The position numbers and the translations under genes are program-made. Below the pieces are notes generated by a model. That model saw only the letters and a list, made by a program, of their open reading frames with translations, was not told the origin of the DNA and made no database searches. DNA of 64,000 bases from Mycobacteroides franklinii (GTDB lineage: Bacteria > Actinomycetota > Actinomycetes > Mycobacteriales > Mycobacteriaceae), in assembly GCF_002013895.1 (NCBI RefSeq), contig NZ_MAFQ01000018.1, forward strand, positions 1-64,000. Reading direction: 5' to 3'. Positions 1 through 8,521 of the stretch are shown here, one piece after another; positions within the stretch are counted from its first letter, which is position 1; each line of letters begins with the position of its first letter.

Positions 1-64
1 CTACATCTACGGCACCGTCATCATCGCGTGCACGATCAACCTGGTGATCAATCTCGTGGGCTAG
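1..64 (+). CDS. C-terminal end of a membrane protein (partial)
   Basis: The window opens inside a reading frame (codons start at base 2) that ends with TAG at 62-64. The last 20 residues are hydrophobic and end in NLVINLVG, as in the final transmembrane helix of an integral membrane protein. The gene is convergent with the next one and overlaps it by 4 bp. Too little is present to name a family. Confidence 0.5.
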   Translation, partial: YIYGTVIIACTINLVINLVG

Positions 65-1209
65 GCGTGGACCGCGCGCGCCCTCTGGTACCGCGCCGTG
101 TGAAAGTCGCGGTTGCCGAACTCGGACTCAATTACAGTGAGGCGCTTGAAGTAATGCCCGATGGCCAGCTCCTCGGTCATGCCCATGCCGCCATGGAGCT
201 GGACGGCCTCCTGCCCCACCAGACGCGCCGCACGAGCGATCGTCGCCTTGGCGGCCGACACCGCGCGGGTGCGACGCGGGCCATCGAGGTTCAGTGACGC
301 CAGGTACGAGGCCGCGACCGCCTGTTCGACCTCGATATGCATATTCACCATGCGATGTTGCAACGCTTGGAAATTGGAGATCGCGACCCCGAATTGCCGG
401 CGCTGTTTGGTGTATTCGACCGTATCGGCGAGGACCTTGCGCAGTATGCCGACAGCCTCGGCCACCGTGGCGGCTGTGGCCTCGTCCAGCGCCGCGTCGA
501 TCACTGGCCACGCCCGGTCCACCTCCGAGATTCGCGCCGAATCAGGCAGGCGCAGATCGGTCATCACCAGGTCGCTGGCATGGTGGTCATCGATCGTGCG
601 GTAATGATGCGCCTCGATTCCGTGGGGTGGGCCGGCCGGATCGAACGGTATCGCGAACAGTGTGAGACCGGACGTATCGGCGTGATCGCCGGCGGTGCGC
701 GCGGTGATGATCAGATGCGTGGCGATCGGTGCGTCGCTCACCACGATCTTCTCGCCGTCGAGCACCCAGTCCTGACCTTCGCGCCGCGCGGTCGTGCGCA
801 CCGAATGGAACGACTGGCCGGAGGTGGGTTCCAGGGCTGCGAATCCGGTCACCACGTCACCAGCGGCAATACCACCGATGAGGTCATGGGCCACCTCGGA
901 ATTCGATCGGCGCAGCAAGCCGCCACCGAGCACCACCGTGCCGATGAACGGTTCGACGACGAGATGCTGTCCGAGCACCTCGGAGATGACGAGAACTTCT
1001 TCGGCGCCACCACCGAGGCCGCCGCGGTTCTCCGGCAGTGGCGCGGCGAGGATCCCGAGCTCTTCGGCGAAGGACTTCCACAGCTGCGGTTGCCAGCCGG
1101 TGCCCGAACGCGCCGCACGTCGGCTGGTGTCCAGGGCGTACCGATTCGACAGGAAGTCCGAAACGGAATTCTTCAGGAGTTGTTGTTCGTCGGTGAGGCT
1201 GAAATCCAT
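61..1209 (-). CDS. acyl-CoA dehydrogenase (FadE-type)
   Basis: 382 aa, the usual length of the family. The N-terminus (MDFSLTDEQQLLKNSVSDFL) is the helical acyl-CoA dehydrogenase start. The mid-region has the FAD/beta-barrel domain, and the C-terminal helical domain carries KQRRQFGVAISNFQALQH and AVQLHGGMGMTEELAIGHY. It oxidises an acyl-CoA to the enoyl-CoA with FAD. It lies 21 bp downstream of a second, different acyl-CoA dehydrogenase on the same strand, the arrangement of mycobacterial FadE pairs that form alpha2beta2 enzymes for sterol or branched substrates. Family confidence is high; the substrate is unknown. Confidence 0.9.
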   Translation of the reverse strand: MDFSLTDEQQLLKNSVSDFLSNRYALDTSRRAARSGTGWQPQLWKSFAEELGILAAPLPENRGGLGGGAEEVLVISEVLGQHLVVEPFIGTVVLGGGLLRRSNSEVAHDLIGGIAAGDVVTGFAALEPTSGQSFHSVRTTARREGQDWVLDGEKIVVSDAPIATHLIITARTAGDHADTSGLTLFAIPFDPAGPPHGIEAHHYRTIDDHHASDLVMTDLRLPDSARISEVDRAWPVIDAALDEATAATVAEAVGILRKVLADTVEYTKQRRQFGVAISNFQALQHRMVNMHIEVEQAVAASYLASLNLDGPRRTRAVSAAKATIARAARLVGQEAVQLHGGMGMTEELAIGHYFKRLTVIESEFGNRDFHTARYQRARAVHA

Positions 1210-1230
1210 GGTGATTTTCGCTCTTGTCTG

Positions 1231-2460
1231 TCAGAGGCCGAGTTGGGCCTTGGCGAGGATGTTGCGTTGAATCTCGTTGGAACCGGCGTAGATTGACCCG
1301 GCCCGGTCGTTGAAATAGTGCAGCGGCGCCACCGCTTGCCACAGCTCGCCGCTGTGATACCCATCGACGGGCGGGGTGTACTCAACCACCGGACCACCCG
1401 GCTTTGTGACGTGGGGCTGATACACGCGGCCGCGCGGACCTGCGGCCTCCAACGTGAGCGTGGTCAACGCCTGCGACAACTCGGTGCCCAGGATCTTGAG
1501 CATCGAGGAGGCCGTGCCGGGATTGCCGCCGCCGGCGACGACCGCTAGCACCCGGTGTTCGAGAACCTCCAGCACGTCGACTCGAATCGCCAGATCGGCG
1601 AGCTTGGCGCGAAACACGGGATCGTCTGCCAGGGTGCCGTTCTCGGTGGGTACCGACTGTGCATCCGCACTCAGCTGATCGAGACCCACCTGGAGCATGG
1701 GGGCCACTGCCCCGCCGCCACGTTCGAACTCGAGGAGGTACTTCGCCACGGTCCACCCGTCGTCGATCTCGCCGAGAACATTCGCCTTGGGGACGCGTAC
1801 ATTGTCGAAGAACACCACGTTCTGCACCTCCTCTCCTGAGCTCATCACCAGCGGTTTGACGTCGATACCGGGTGAGGTGAAGTCGATCAGAATGAAGGTG
1901 ATACCGAGCTGCTTCTTGGGGCCCTTGGTGGTCCGGACAAGCGCGAACATCCAGTTCGCTTCGCGCGCGTGGGTAGTCCAGATCTTGGATCCGTTGAGGA
2001 TCACATCGTCACCGTCGGAGACCGCCGACATTTGCAGCGAGGCCAGGTCCGACCCGGACTCGGGCTCGCTGTATCCCTGGCAGAAGAACACCTCTCCCGT
2101 CAGGATGCGGGGCAGGAAGAACTCCTTCTGCTGCGGTGTGCCGAACTTGACGATGGCATGCGCGACCATCCGAATTCCCATGGGCGACAAAGCGGGTGCC
2201 CCGGCAATCATGGATTCGACCGAGAAGATGTAGTGCTGCGCGACACTCCAGGGCTGACCTCCGTACTTCACCGGCCAGGCGGGCGCCGCCCACCCCTTCT
2301 CATGCAGGATCGCCTGCCACTGCATGCTCGCCTCGTGATCGCTGTACACACTGGTCTGCAAACGCCCGGCGGCCCGGAGGCTCTCAGAGAGATTCTCGTC
2401 CAGGAACTCCCGGACTTCGGTGCGGAATTGTTCTTCCTCAGCAGAGAAGGCCAGGTCCAT
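1231..2460 (-). CDS. acyl-CoA dehydrogenase (FadE-type), partner of the adjacent one
   Basis: 409 aa from ATG at 2460. A GTG two codons upstream (2466) is possible, but GGAG at a good distance favours the ATG. The acyl-CoA dehydrogenase signature GYSEPESGSDLASL is present, and the C-terminus has GSIYAGSNEIQRNI, where the YEGT-type glutamate position is alanine. This is common in members whose base lies elsewhere or in one chain of heteromeric FadEs. Expressed first in a two-gene unit with the 382-aa FadE. A TetR gene starts divergently, so local control of a lipid or sterol-type catabolic step is likely. Confidence 0.9.
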   Translation of the reverse strand: MDLAFSAEEEQFRTEVREFLDENLSESLRAAGRLQTSVYSDHEASMQWQAILHEKGWAAPAWPVKYGGQPWSVAQHYIFSVESMIAGAPALSPMGIRMVAHAIVKFGTPQQKEFFLPRILTGEVFFCQGYSEPESGSDLASLQMSAVSDGDDVILNGSKIWTTHAREANWMFALVRTTKGPKKQLGITFILIDFTSPGIDVKPLVMSSGEEVQNVVFFDNVRVPKANVLGEIDDGWTVAKYLLEFERGGGAVAPMLQVGLDQLSADAQSVPTENGTLADDPVFRAKLADLAIRVDVLEVLEHRVLAVVAGGGNPGTASSMLKILGTELSQALTTLTLEAAGPRGRVYQPHVTKPGGPVVEYTPPVDGYHSGELWQAVAPLHYFNDRAGSIYAGSNEIQRNILAKAQLGL

Positions 2461-2585
2461 GTGCACTCCGTCGTGTCAAGTCTGCGGTGGTCAAAGCGAT
2501 GGTTGCGGCCAATCTGGATGCAAGTGCATTCAGATTAATGCCCGTTCCCTTCCCGGGCAATACCGGCTCCTGCAAGACTGGGCAG

Positions 2586-3212
2586 GTGTCGTCTCCAGCC
2601 GGCCGCTCGTACAGCGGCCTCCCCGCCGACGAGCGCCTGGCCCGGCGCCGACAGCGACTGCTGGAGGTGGGCCTGGACATCCTTGGCGCTCCGGATGGGC
2701 TCGGTGACCTCACGCTGCGCACCGTGTGTCAGCGCTCCGGCCTGGCGCAGCGGTACTTCTACGAGAGTTTCGCCGACAAGGACGAGTACGCCGTCGCGAT
2801 CTTCGATTGGGCGGTCGAGGGCCTGGCGTCCACCATCGAGGCGAAGGTGGCGGCCGCTCCGCCGCGTCTACAGGTGCGGGCGGGTATCACCAGCGTGGTG
2901 CGGGCCGTCAACGCCGATCGTCGCATCGGGCAGCTGTTGTACAGCCCAACCCAGGTGAACCCGCTGCTGGTTCGCCGTAGGTTCGAAGCGACGGCGATGT
3001 TCGTCTCGCTATTCGCCCAGCACCTACGCGACTGGTTCCGCCGCGACGATCAAGGAAACCTGCCCGTGCTGGCTCATTTCATCGTCGGGGGCGTTGGGCA
3101 GGCCGTCACGGCGTGGCTGCATCGGGACGTTGAGGTCAGCGAGGACGAACTGATCGAGCAGCTGGTCGACATGCTGTTGGCTCATGGCCCGGAAGGTTCG
3201 GCACAGCTCTAG
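2586..3212 (+). CDS. TetR/AcrR family regulator
   Basis: 208 aa from GTG at 2586; ATG at 2538 or 2499 would add an unconserved-looking tail. The N-terminal helix-turn-helix reads ADERLARRRQRLLEVGLDIL, followed by LTLRTVCQRSGLAQRYFYESF. The helical ligand domain follows. It is divergent from the acyl-CoA dehydrogenase pair, so it probably represses those genes and responds to an acyl-CoA or related ligand; this is inference from position. The start is uncertain. Confidence 0.85.
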   Translation: MSSPAGRSYSGLPADERLARRRQRLLEVGLDILGAPDGLGDLTLRTVCQRSGLAQRYFYESFADKDEYAVAIFDWAVEGLASTIEAKVAAAPPRLQVRAGITSVVRAVNADRRIGQLLYSPTQVNPLLVRRRFEATAMFVSLFAQHLRDWFRRDDQGNLPVLAHFIVGGVGQAVTAWLHRDVEVSEDELIEQLVDMLLAHGPEGSAQL

Positions 3213-3483
3213 CGATCCCCAGATCGTGCGGAAATGGCGACTGTTGTTGGAAATCAAGGCTTGTCGCAGTGCGCTAGCTCAATGCCAAAGCGACAGGCAC
3301 TAGCCCAGACCGTCGACGAGAACGATTACCGCATCCGAGCCGGCTCGCCGATCGATCGAAACCTCCTGATAATCAGTTGATTCCGACCAGGACCGAAAAG
3401 CGGCCCCCGGCGGTTACCTTGCGGTGACGTCGTACCGCGTCACGATTGGCGCAGGTGTGATCGGAATGCCCGAGTCGACCTAT
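3213..3483. other. intergenic stretch without a gene
   Basis: No reading frame here looks coding and no RNA gene was recognised. The distal end merges into the promoter of the MarR-led operon. Nothing else can be supported. Confidence 0.4.
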
Positions 3484-3512
3484 TTGACAGTTTATCCTGC
3501 GCAGTTTAATCT
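3484..3512 (+). promoter_or_regulatory. promoter of the MarR-led operon (leaderless)
   Basis: TTGACA at 3484-3489, a 17-bp spacer and TAATCT at 3507-3512, with the ATG of the MarR gene six bases later at 3519, so the transcript probably starts at the ATG. CAGTTTA occurs twice (3489 and 3503) inside the promoter as a direct repeat and could be an operator for the MarR protein. Confidence 0.65.
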
Positions 3513-3518
3513 GCTTAT

Positions 3519-3995
3519 ATGCCCGAACGTGCGAGTGCACCGTCCCTGACAGCTGCGCGATCCGCCTACAATTTGCGGCTGTTGGTCAGCCGACTGCGTC
3601 GTCGCCTCAAGGGGGTATACGACAACCAGGACATGACGCCCTCACAGATTTCGGTGATCAGCCGTCTGTCGCACGACGGGCCAGCGTCCACCAGCGATCT
3701 CGCTGTCGCCGAAGGTGTGCGACGTCAATCGATGGCCACCATCATCGCCGCCCTCGAAGAGCGTGGAGCGATTCATCGGACACCCGATCCGCTCGATGCG
3801 CGCCGCCAGCTGATCATCCTGTCCCCCAGCATTATCGAGGAGCTAGAAGGAAGCCGGCAGCTGCGGGACCGGTGGCTTGCCGATGTGTTGGACGAGGCCT
3901 ACGACGATGAGGAACTCGAAATCATAGACCGCGCCCTGGTCTTGCTCGAGCGAATCGCAACCGTCGGTCATGATTCGGAGGCGGGCGAACGATGA
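3519..3995 (+). CDS. MarR family regulator, first gene of the lyase/hydratase operon
   Basis: 158 aa. Winged helix-turn-helix: MTPSQISVISRLSHDGPAST, then VAEGVRRQSMATIIAALEERG and the wing TPDPLDARRQLIILS. MarR proteins bind DNA as dimers and are usually released by a small, often aromatic or carboxylic, ligand. The stop overlaps the next start as ATGA (3992-3995). As the first gene behind a leaderless promoter with repeated half-sites it is probably autoregulatory and controls the four enzymes below. Confidence 0.88.
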   Translation: MPERASAPSLTAARSAYNLRLLVSRLRRRLKGVYDNQDMTPSQISVISRLSHDGPASTSDLAVAEGVRRQSMATIIAALEERGAIHRTPDPLDARRQLIILSPSIIEELEGSRQLRDRWLADVLDEAYDDEELEIIDRALVLLERIATVGHDSEAGER

Positions 3996-4858
3996 CCGCG
4001 GCAGCTACGCTCAAGGATTTGATCCAATCCCCCGAAATAGTGGTGATGCCAGGAGTTTTCGACCCGTTTAGTGCCAGGTTGGCGGAACGGGCGGGCTTCC
4101 CTGCCCTGCAATGCAGCGGGGCGGCCATCTCCGGAGTGCATTTCGGGCGGCCGGACTACTCCTTGATCTCCATGGAGGACATGGTGGCGTGCACTGCGCG
4201 TATCGTCCGCAGTGTGCGCGTGCCGGTAATGGCCGATGGCGACAACGGGTTCGGCAATGCTGTGAACACTCATTACACGGTGCGGGCCTTCGAAGAAGCC
4301 GGGGCCGCGGGGGTGAACCTGGAGGACCAGGTCACCCCAAAGCGGTGTGGCCACCTCGATGGAAAGCACATCCTCGACCTGGAGGAGGCCGCCGTCAAGG
4401 TTCGAGCGGCCGCCGAAGCCCGCACCGACCCTGACTTTGTCATCAACGCACGAACGGATGCGCTCGCCGTCGAAGGTATCGCCGGGGCCATCCGCCGTGG
4501 CAACGCGTATCTGGAGGCAGGCGCCACAATGATCTTCGTGGAAGGTGTCACCTCCCGCGACGAGATACGCGCAGCGGTGGCAGGAATTGACGGCCCGGTA
4601 GCCGTCAACGTGATCGAAGGCGGGAAATCGCCACATCACTTGACCTTTCGCGAGCTCCAGAATCTTGGTGTGGCCCGGGTCAGCCTGCCCGGAGCCCTCT
4701 TGATGTCGGCGTTGGGCGGGATGCGCAATGCGCTCGAACGTATCCAGGCCGACGGCGGCACTGCCGACCTGGATGACCTCTTTCTGCCCTTCCGTGAGGC
4801 GCACGACCTCATTGGCATGCGCGAAATCGAAAGCCTCGAAAGACGTTATCTCGCATGA
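3992..4858 (+). CDS. isocitrate lyase/PEP mutase superfamily C-C lyase (PrpB/dimethylmalate lyase-like)
   Basis: 288 aa TIM-barrel enzyme. Visible family motifs: MPGVFDPFSARLAERAGF, the metal-binding ADGDNGFGN, NLEDQVTPKRCGH and FVINARTDALAVEG. The KRCGH loop supplies the general acid of true C-C lyases (isocitrate, 2-methylisocitrate, 2,3-dimethylmalate and alkylmalate lyases) and is absent from phosphonopyruvate-type members, so cleavage of a substituted malate to pyruvate or glyoxylate plus a second acid is expected. ATGA overlaps with both neighbours imply translational coupling. The LeuC/LeuD-like genes that follow suggest the substrate is made by hydrating a substituted maleate. The exact substrate is unknown. 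Confidence 0.85.
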   Translation: MTAAATLKDLIQSPEIVVMPGVFDPFSARLAERAGFPALQCSGAAISGVHFGRPDYSLISMEDMVACTARIVRSVRVPVMADGDNGFGNAVNTHYTVRAFEEAGAAGVNLEDQVTPKRCGHLDGKHILDLEEAAVKVRAAAEARTDPDFVINARTDALAVEGIAGAIRRGNAYLEAGATMIFVEGVTSRDEIRAAVAGIDGPVAVNVIEGGKSPHHLTFRELQNLGVARVSLPGALLMSALGGMRNALERIQADGGTADLDDLFLPFREAHDLIGMREIESLERRYLA

Positions 4859-6255
4859 TCACACGGCCTCGCACGATCGTCGAGAAGATCTGGGACCAGC
4901 ACACCGTCGATGAGCTATCTGACGGCAGCTGCCTGCTCTACATCGACCGCGTCCTTCTGCACGACCGTAGCGGCGGCTTGGCGCTGCGGTCGTTGCGCGA
5001 TGACGGCCGCGAAGTGTTCGACAAGAAACTGGTCTTCGGAACAATGGACCATGTTGTTGATACTCGAGCAGGCCGCGACTCGACGACTCCGGTACCCGCT
5101 GGGTCGATGTTCATCGACGCCTTCCGGACAGAAGCACGCCGGCAAGACATCACCTTGTTCGACATCGGTGATGATCGTCAGGGCATCTCCCATGTGGTGT
5201 TTCCCGAACAGGGCATCGCCTTACCCGGCACCACAATGATCTGTGCCGACTCACACACCCCCACTCTCGGAGCCGTCGGTGCGCTCGCATGGGGAGTCGG
5301 CGTCACCGAATGCGAACACGCCCTCGCCACCCAGACGCTCGTGATGCGCAGACCCGCCACAATGCGAGTCGAGTTTACGGGAACTCCGGGAAAGCATGTA
5401 TACGCCAAAGATCTTGTGCTGGCGCTCATCGCGGCTATTGGCGCGGGCGGTGCAACAGGATATGCGATCGAGTTCAGCGGTCCGGCGGTCGAACTACTCG
5501 ATGTGGAGGCACGACTTACGCTATGCAACATGGCAACTGAGGCCGGTGCCCGCACCGGTCTGATCGCACCCGACGCGACCCTGCTGAGGTATCTGCAAGG
5601 ACGCCCCTTCTGCCCCGTAGGCGACGAATGGGAGATTGCCGCACACGCGTGGCTGGATTTGCGCAGCGACCCCGGCGCCGCCTATGACCGCACTGTGCGA
5701 CTCGATGCTGGAGCACTGGCGCCCCAGGTGACATGGGGTACCAGTCCGCAGCACGCATCGAGAATCGATGCGACGATCCCGCTTCCCGAGGACACCTCCG
5801 ACCCCGTGGCGGCACAGCGTGCGCTGGACTACATGGCGCTGCGGCCGGGCATGTCACTCGCCGGGTTGCCCGTTGACGCAGTCTTCATCGGGTCCTGCAC
5901 CAACGCCCGGTTGAGCGATCTCCGGGTTGCGGCCGATGTGTTGCGCGGCCGCAAGGTAGCCGCGGGAGTCACGGCTCTGTGCACGCCCGGATCCACGGGG
6001 GTGCGCCGAGCGGCCGAAGCCGAAGGCATCGACAAGATCTTCATCGACGCGGGCTTCCAATGGCGTGAATCCGGTTGTGGGTTGTGCTTTTACGCCGGGG
6101 GCGACCACTTCGCGCCGGGTACCCGGGTTATCAGTTCCACCAATCGGAACTTCGAGAACCGTCAAGGACCCGGTGTGCGAACACATTTGGCCAGTCCCGC
6201 GACGGTGGCCGCATCGGCCGTCGCCGGATGCATCAGCGACCCCAGGCGGATGTGA
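4855..6255 (+). CDS. aconitase-superfamily hydratase large subunit (LeuC-like)
   Basis: 466 aa, the length of bacterial LeuC. The three iron-sulfur ligands are present: Cys in VFIGSCTNARLSDL and the pair in SGCGLC. Also visible are GDSHT-like CADSHTPTLGAVGALAWGVG and STNRNFENRQGPG. With the next gene it should form a two-subunit [4Fe-4S] hydro-lyase adding water to an unsaturated dicarboxylate (isopropylmaleate, citraconate, maleate or dimethylmaleate). Housekeeping leuCD would sit with leucine or nucleoid genes, not with a lyase and MarR, so this is read as a catabolic paralogue. Overlaps the lyase gene by ATGA. Confidence 0.87.
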   Translation: MITRPRTIVEKIWDQHTVDELSDGSCLLYIDRVLLHDRSGGLALRSLRDDGREVFDKKLVFGTMDHVVDTRAGRDSTTPVPAGSMFIDAFRTEARRQDITLFDIGDDRQGISHVVFPEQGIALPGTTMICADSHTPTLGAVGALAWGVGVTECEHALATQTLVMRRPATMRVEFTGTPGKHVYAKDLVLALIAAIGAGGATGYAIEFSGPAVELLDVEARLTLCNMATEAGARTGLIAPDATLLRYLQGRPFCPVGDEWEIAAHAWLDLRSDPGAAYDRTVRLDAGALAPQVTWGTSPQHASRIDATIPLPEDTSDPVAAQRALDYMALRPGMSLAGLPVDAVFIGSCTNARLSDLRVAADVLRGRKVAAGVTALCTPGSTGVRRAAEAEGIDKIFIDAGFQWRESGCGLCFYAGGDHFAPGTRVISSTNRNFENRQGPGVRTHLASPATVAASAVAGCISDPRRM

Positions 6256-6259
6256 GTCC

Positions 6260-6904
6260 ATGGAGCCCTTCACGTATGTCGCCGGTATCGCGGCGCCGCT
6301 GTTGCGTGCCAATGTCGACACCGATGCCATCTGCCCATCGCATTTCAAACCCGCCGAATTGTCCAAGCACGGGTTTGGGGACGCTTTGTTCCTGGACTGG
6401 CGGTACAACCCCGACGGAACCGTCAACTCCGGCTTCGTGCTCAATCAGGATCGCTACCACAAGGCGTCGATCCTGATTGCGGGGCCGAATTTTGGCTGCG
6501 GAAGCTCCCGGGAAACTGCGGTATGGGCGCTGCGCGACGCCGGCTTTCGGGCGGTCATCTCCCCTAGCTTCGCGCTGATTTTCGAAACCAACTGCATACG
6601 CAATGGGATTCTGCCCCTGGCAATCCCGGCAGATGTGCACAGGAAACTCGTTGACGAGACCTTCGGATCAAGTATCCAATCCGTGATCAGTATCAACCTC
6701 GTGGATCAGCTGGTCGGAATACCGGAGGGTCCGCGACACGGCTTTACCATCGATGCCAGAACGCGCGCGCAGCTGATCGGCGGCCTGGACACAATCGGTC
6801 AGACGCTTGCGCACCGTAGTCGTATCGATGACTTCCGGAGCCTTGACGAACAGCGCCGCCCCTGGGTCTACGGCGACCCGGGCCGGAAGGCAACTGCCCC
6901 ATGA
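6260..6904 (+). CDS. aconitase-superfamily hydratase small subunit (LeuD-like)
   Basis: 214 aa from ATG at 6260, five bases after the large-subunit stop; in-frame starts further upstream would lie inside that gene. The LeuD fold is clear: APLLRANVDTDAICPSHF, FLDWRYNPDGTVNSGFVLNQ and NFGCGSSRETAVWALRDAGF. This swivelling domain completes the active site of the LeuC-like partner. Its stop overlaps the next start as ATGA. Substrate specificity cannot be read from the sequence. Confidence 0.87.
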   Translation: MEPFTYVAGIAAPLLRANVDTDAICPSHFKPAELSKHGFGDALFLDWRYNPDGTVNSGFVLNQDRYHKASILIAGPNFGCGSSRETAVWALRDAGFRAVISPSFALIFETNCIRNGILPLAIPADVHRKLVDETFGSSIQSVISINLVDQLVGIPEGPRHGFTIDARTRAQLIGGLDTIGQTLAHRSRIDDFRSLDEQRRPWVYGDPGRKATAP

Positions 6905-7485
6905 CACTGTCGCTTGATTCACATTCCGCACTGGTACTCATCGACCTGCAAAAGGCTATCGCGCAGGCTGCGCCCGCGCGGCCCGTCATCAAACACGCGG
7001 CACGACTTGCCGCCGCATTCCGGCACTGCGGACTGCCCGTCGTGCTCGTCGGGCTGGCGTCGCGGGATGGTTCGGCTCCCCCGGGCCGGACCGACCGACC
7101 ACGACTCCAACTGCCAACCAGGGCAACACCATCGGATGGACACCACTTCGTCGACGACCTATCCAGGCACCCAGACGACATCGTCATCACCAAACGAAAC
7201 TGGGGCGCGTTCTATGGAACCGACCTCGACCTGCATCTACGACGCCGAGGTGTTACCCAGATCGTTCTCGGTGGAGTCGCCACCAGTATCGGTGTCGAGT
7301 CCACCGCCCGTTCAGCCCATGAACACGGCTACCACCTGGCACTCGTCGCCGACGCCATGGCCGACCTGGATTCCGACGCGCATCGGCACACCGTCGACAA
7401 GATCTTTCCCCTCATCGGCCAAATAGGTACCACCGCTGAGGTTCTGGCCCTCCTCGAATCGACGAAGAAGGTGGCGCCATCGTAG
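6901..7485 (+). CDS. isochorismatase-fold hydrolase lacking the catalytic cysteine
   Basis: 194 aa. Isochorismatase-like fold with the early Asp (SALVLIDLQKAIAQ), the Lys (VITKRNWGAFYGTDLD) and the loop GGVATSIGVESTAR. In cysteine hydrolases such as nicotinamidase the loop reads ATDxC; here Gly replaces the Cys nucleophile, as in isochorismatase-type vinyl-ether hydrolases and a common uncharacterised subgroup. It is therefore unlikely to be a simple amidase such as maleamate amidohydrolase. Last gene of the MarR operon, coupled by ATGA. It may open or release the dicarboxylate used by the hydratase and lyase; this is inference. Confidence 0.8.
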   Translation: MTLSLDSHSALVLIDLQKAIAQAAPARPVIKHAARLAAAFRHCGLPVVLVGLASRDGSAPPGRTDRPRLQLPTRATPSDGHHFVDDLSRHPDDIVITKRNWGAFYGTDLDLHLRRRGVTQIVLGGVATSIGVESTARSAHEHGYHLALVADAMADLDSDAHRHTVDKIFPLIGQIGTTAEVLALLESTKKVAPS

Positions 7486-7690
7486 GCCGCGACCACGGTC
7501 AGGGCGTATCGGCCTCGCTGCCGCCGTCGAGTGCTGACGAGCCGACCGGGAGCGGCGTTCGTCGCTGACGGAACGCGCGTACACCGACGTGAAATGTTTT
7601 CAACATCGATCGTTCACCAACGTTGCCGCAGTTGACAATGACATCTGAAAAAGTCTTGAGAAGACGGCTTCCACCGCTAAGGATGTAGGC

Positions 7691-8512
7691 GTGAATTACG
7701 GTGAGGTACTTGAGCGGTTGGTCGGGTGGGCGGCCGAAACGGACGCAGTCCGGGCGGTCATCGTCGCCGGATCCGGCGCCAATGGGGACCCGCATCCCCT
7801 GTCGGACCGGGATATCGAGCTCTATGCCTCCGACCCCGACGACTTGGCCGACGAGGAGTCTTGGTGGTCAGGGCTGGGCGAGGTCCTCGTGGTCGAGCGT
7901 CTGGAAGACGAGGACTCGGGGTACCCGACCCTGCTGATCTACTACGCGGGCGGCAAGCTCGACTTCACCCTGATTCCTGCTGAAGATCTATCCACGATGG
8001 AGCATGACAGGCCTTTCCAGGTCTTGCTCGACAAGGACGGTCATGCACCCGACCCGGATTCGGTGAGCACACCACAGGGCCAGCTACCTGACGAAGAAGA
8101 GTTCGAGGAATGCGTGAACTGGGGCTACGCCGCCGCCCTGATGTGCGCGAAAGCTGTGGTGCGCGACGAACTCTGGTCAGCGAAGCTACGTGACCAAGAC
8201 CTCAAGGAAGAACTGCTGCGGATCATCGAATGGGATCACCTGATTCGGTACGGCACCGCCCACGACAGGCGGTACCTCGACGCCGGGATAAACAGCTGGG
8301 TGGATAGCGATATCCGCGATGAACTCAACGAGTGCTGGGGGCACCTCCAGGCCGATGACACTGTCAGGGCACTGCGACAAACGGTTGACCTGTTCGCCCG
8401 GCTCGCCACACGCGCGGGCACCAGTCTCGGTCAGCAGCCCTTCGACCACGACAGGCTTCGCCGTGAGCTTGACGCGATCTTGGCGCTGCGCGACATCCCG
8501 GTGCGCTCGTAG
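7691..8512 (+). CDS. aminoglycoside 6-adenylyltransferase-like protein (ANT(6) family)
   Basis: 273 aa from GTG with AAGGA seven bases upstream. The nucleotidyltransferase signature VIVAGSGANGDPHPLSDRDI gives GS followed by the DxD metal ligands. The later helical region (EWDHLIRYGTAHDRRYLDAG) matches the ANT(6)/AadE streptomycin adenylyltransferase family in order and length. The expected reaction is AMP transfer from ATP to the 6-OH of streptomycin, but chromosomal relatives may act on other substrates. It stands alone between the lyase operon and a convergent reductase. Upstream TTGACA at 7632 lacks a good -10. Confidence 0.82.
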   Translation: MNYGEVLERLVGWAAETDAVRAVIVAGSGANGDPHPLSDRDIELYASDPDDLADEESWWSGLGEVLVVERLEDEDSGYPTLLIYYAGGKLDFTLIPAEDLSTMEHDRPFQVLLDKDGHAPDPDSVSTPQGQLPDEEEFEECVNWGYAAALMCAKAVVRDELWSAKLRDQDLKEELLRIIEWDHLIRYGTAHDRRYLDAGINSWVDSDIRDELNECWGHLQADDTVRALRQTVDLFARLATRAGTSLGQQPFDHDRLRRELDAILALRDIPVRS

Positions 8513-8521
8513 TTTGAGGCT

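Noticed and set aside
6901..7485. Maleamate amidohydrolase (nicotinate pathway) assignment
   Set aside because: The cysteine nucleophile of that family is absent and no other aerobic nicotinate genes are nearby.
7486..7690. WhiB7-type promoter before the ANT(6) gene
   Set aside because: TTGACA is present at 7632 but the AT-rich WhiB7 element and a good -10 are not convincing.
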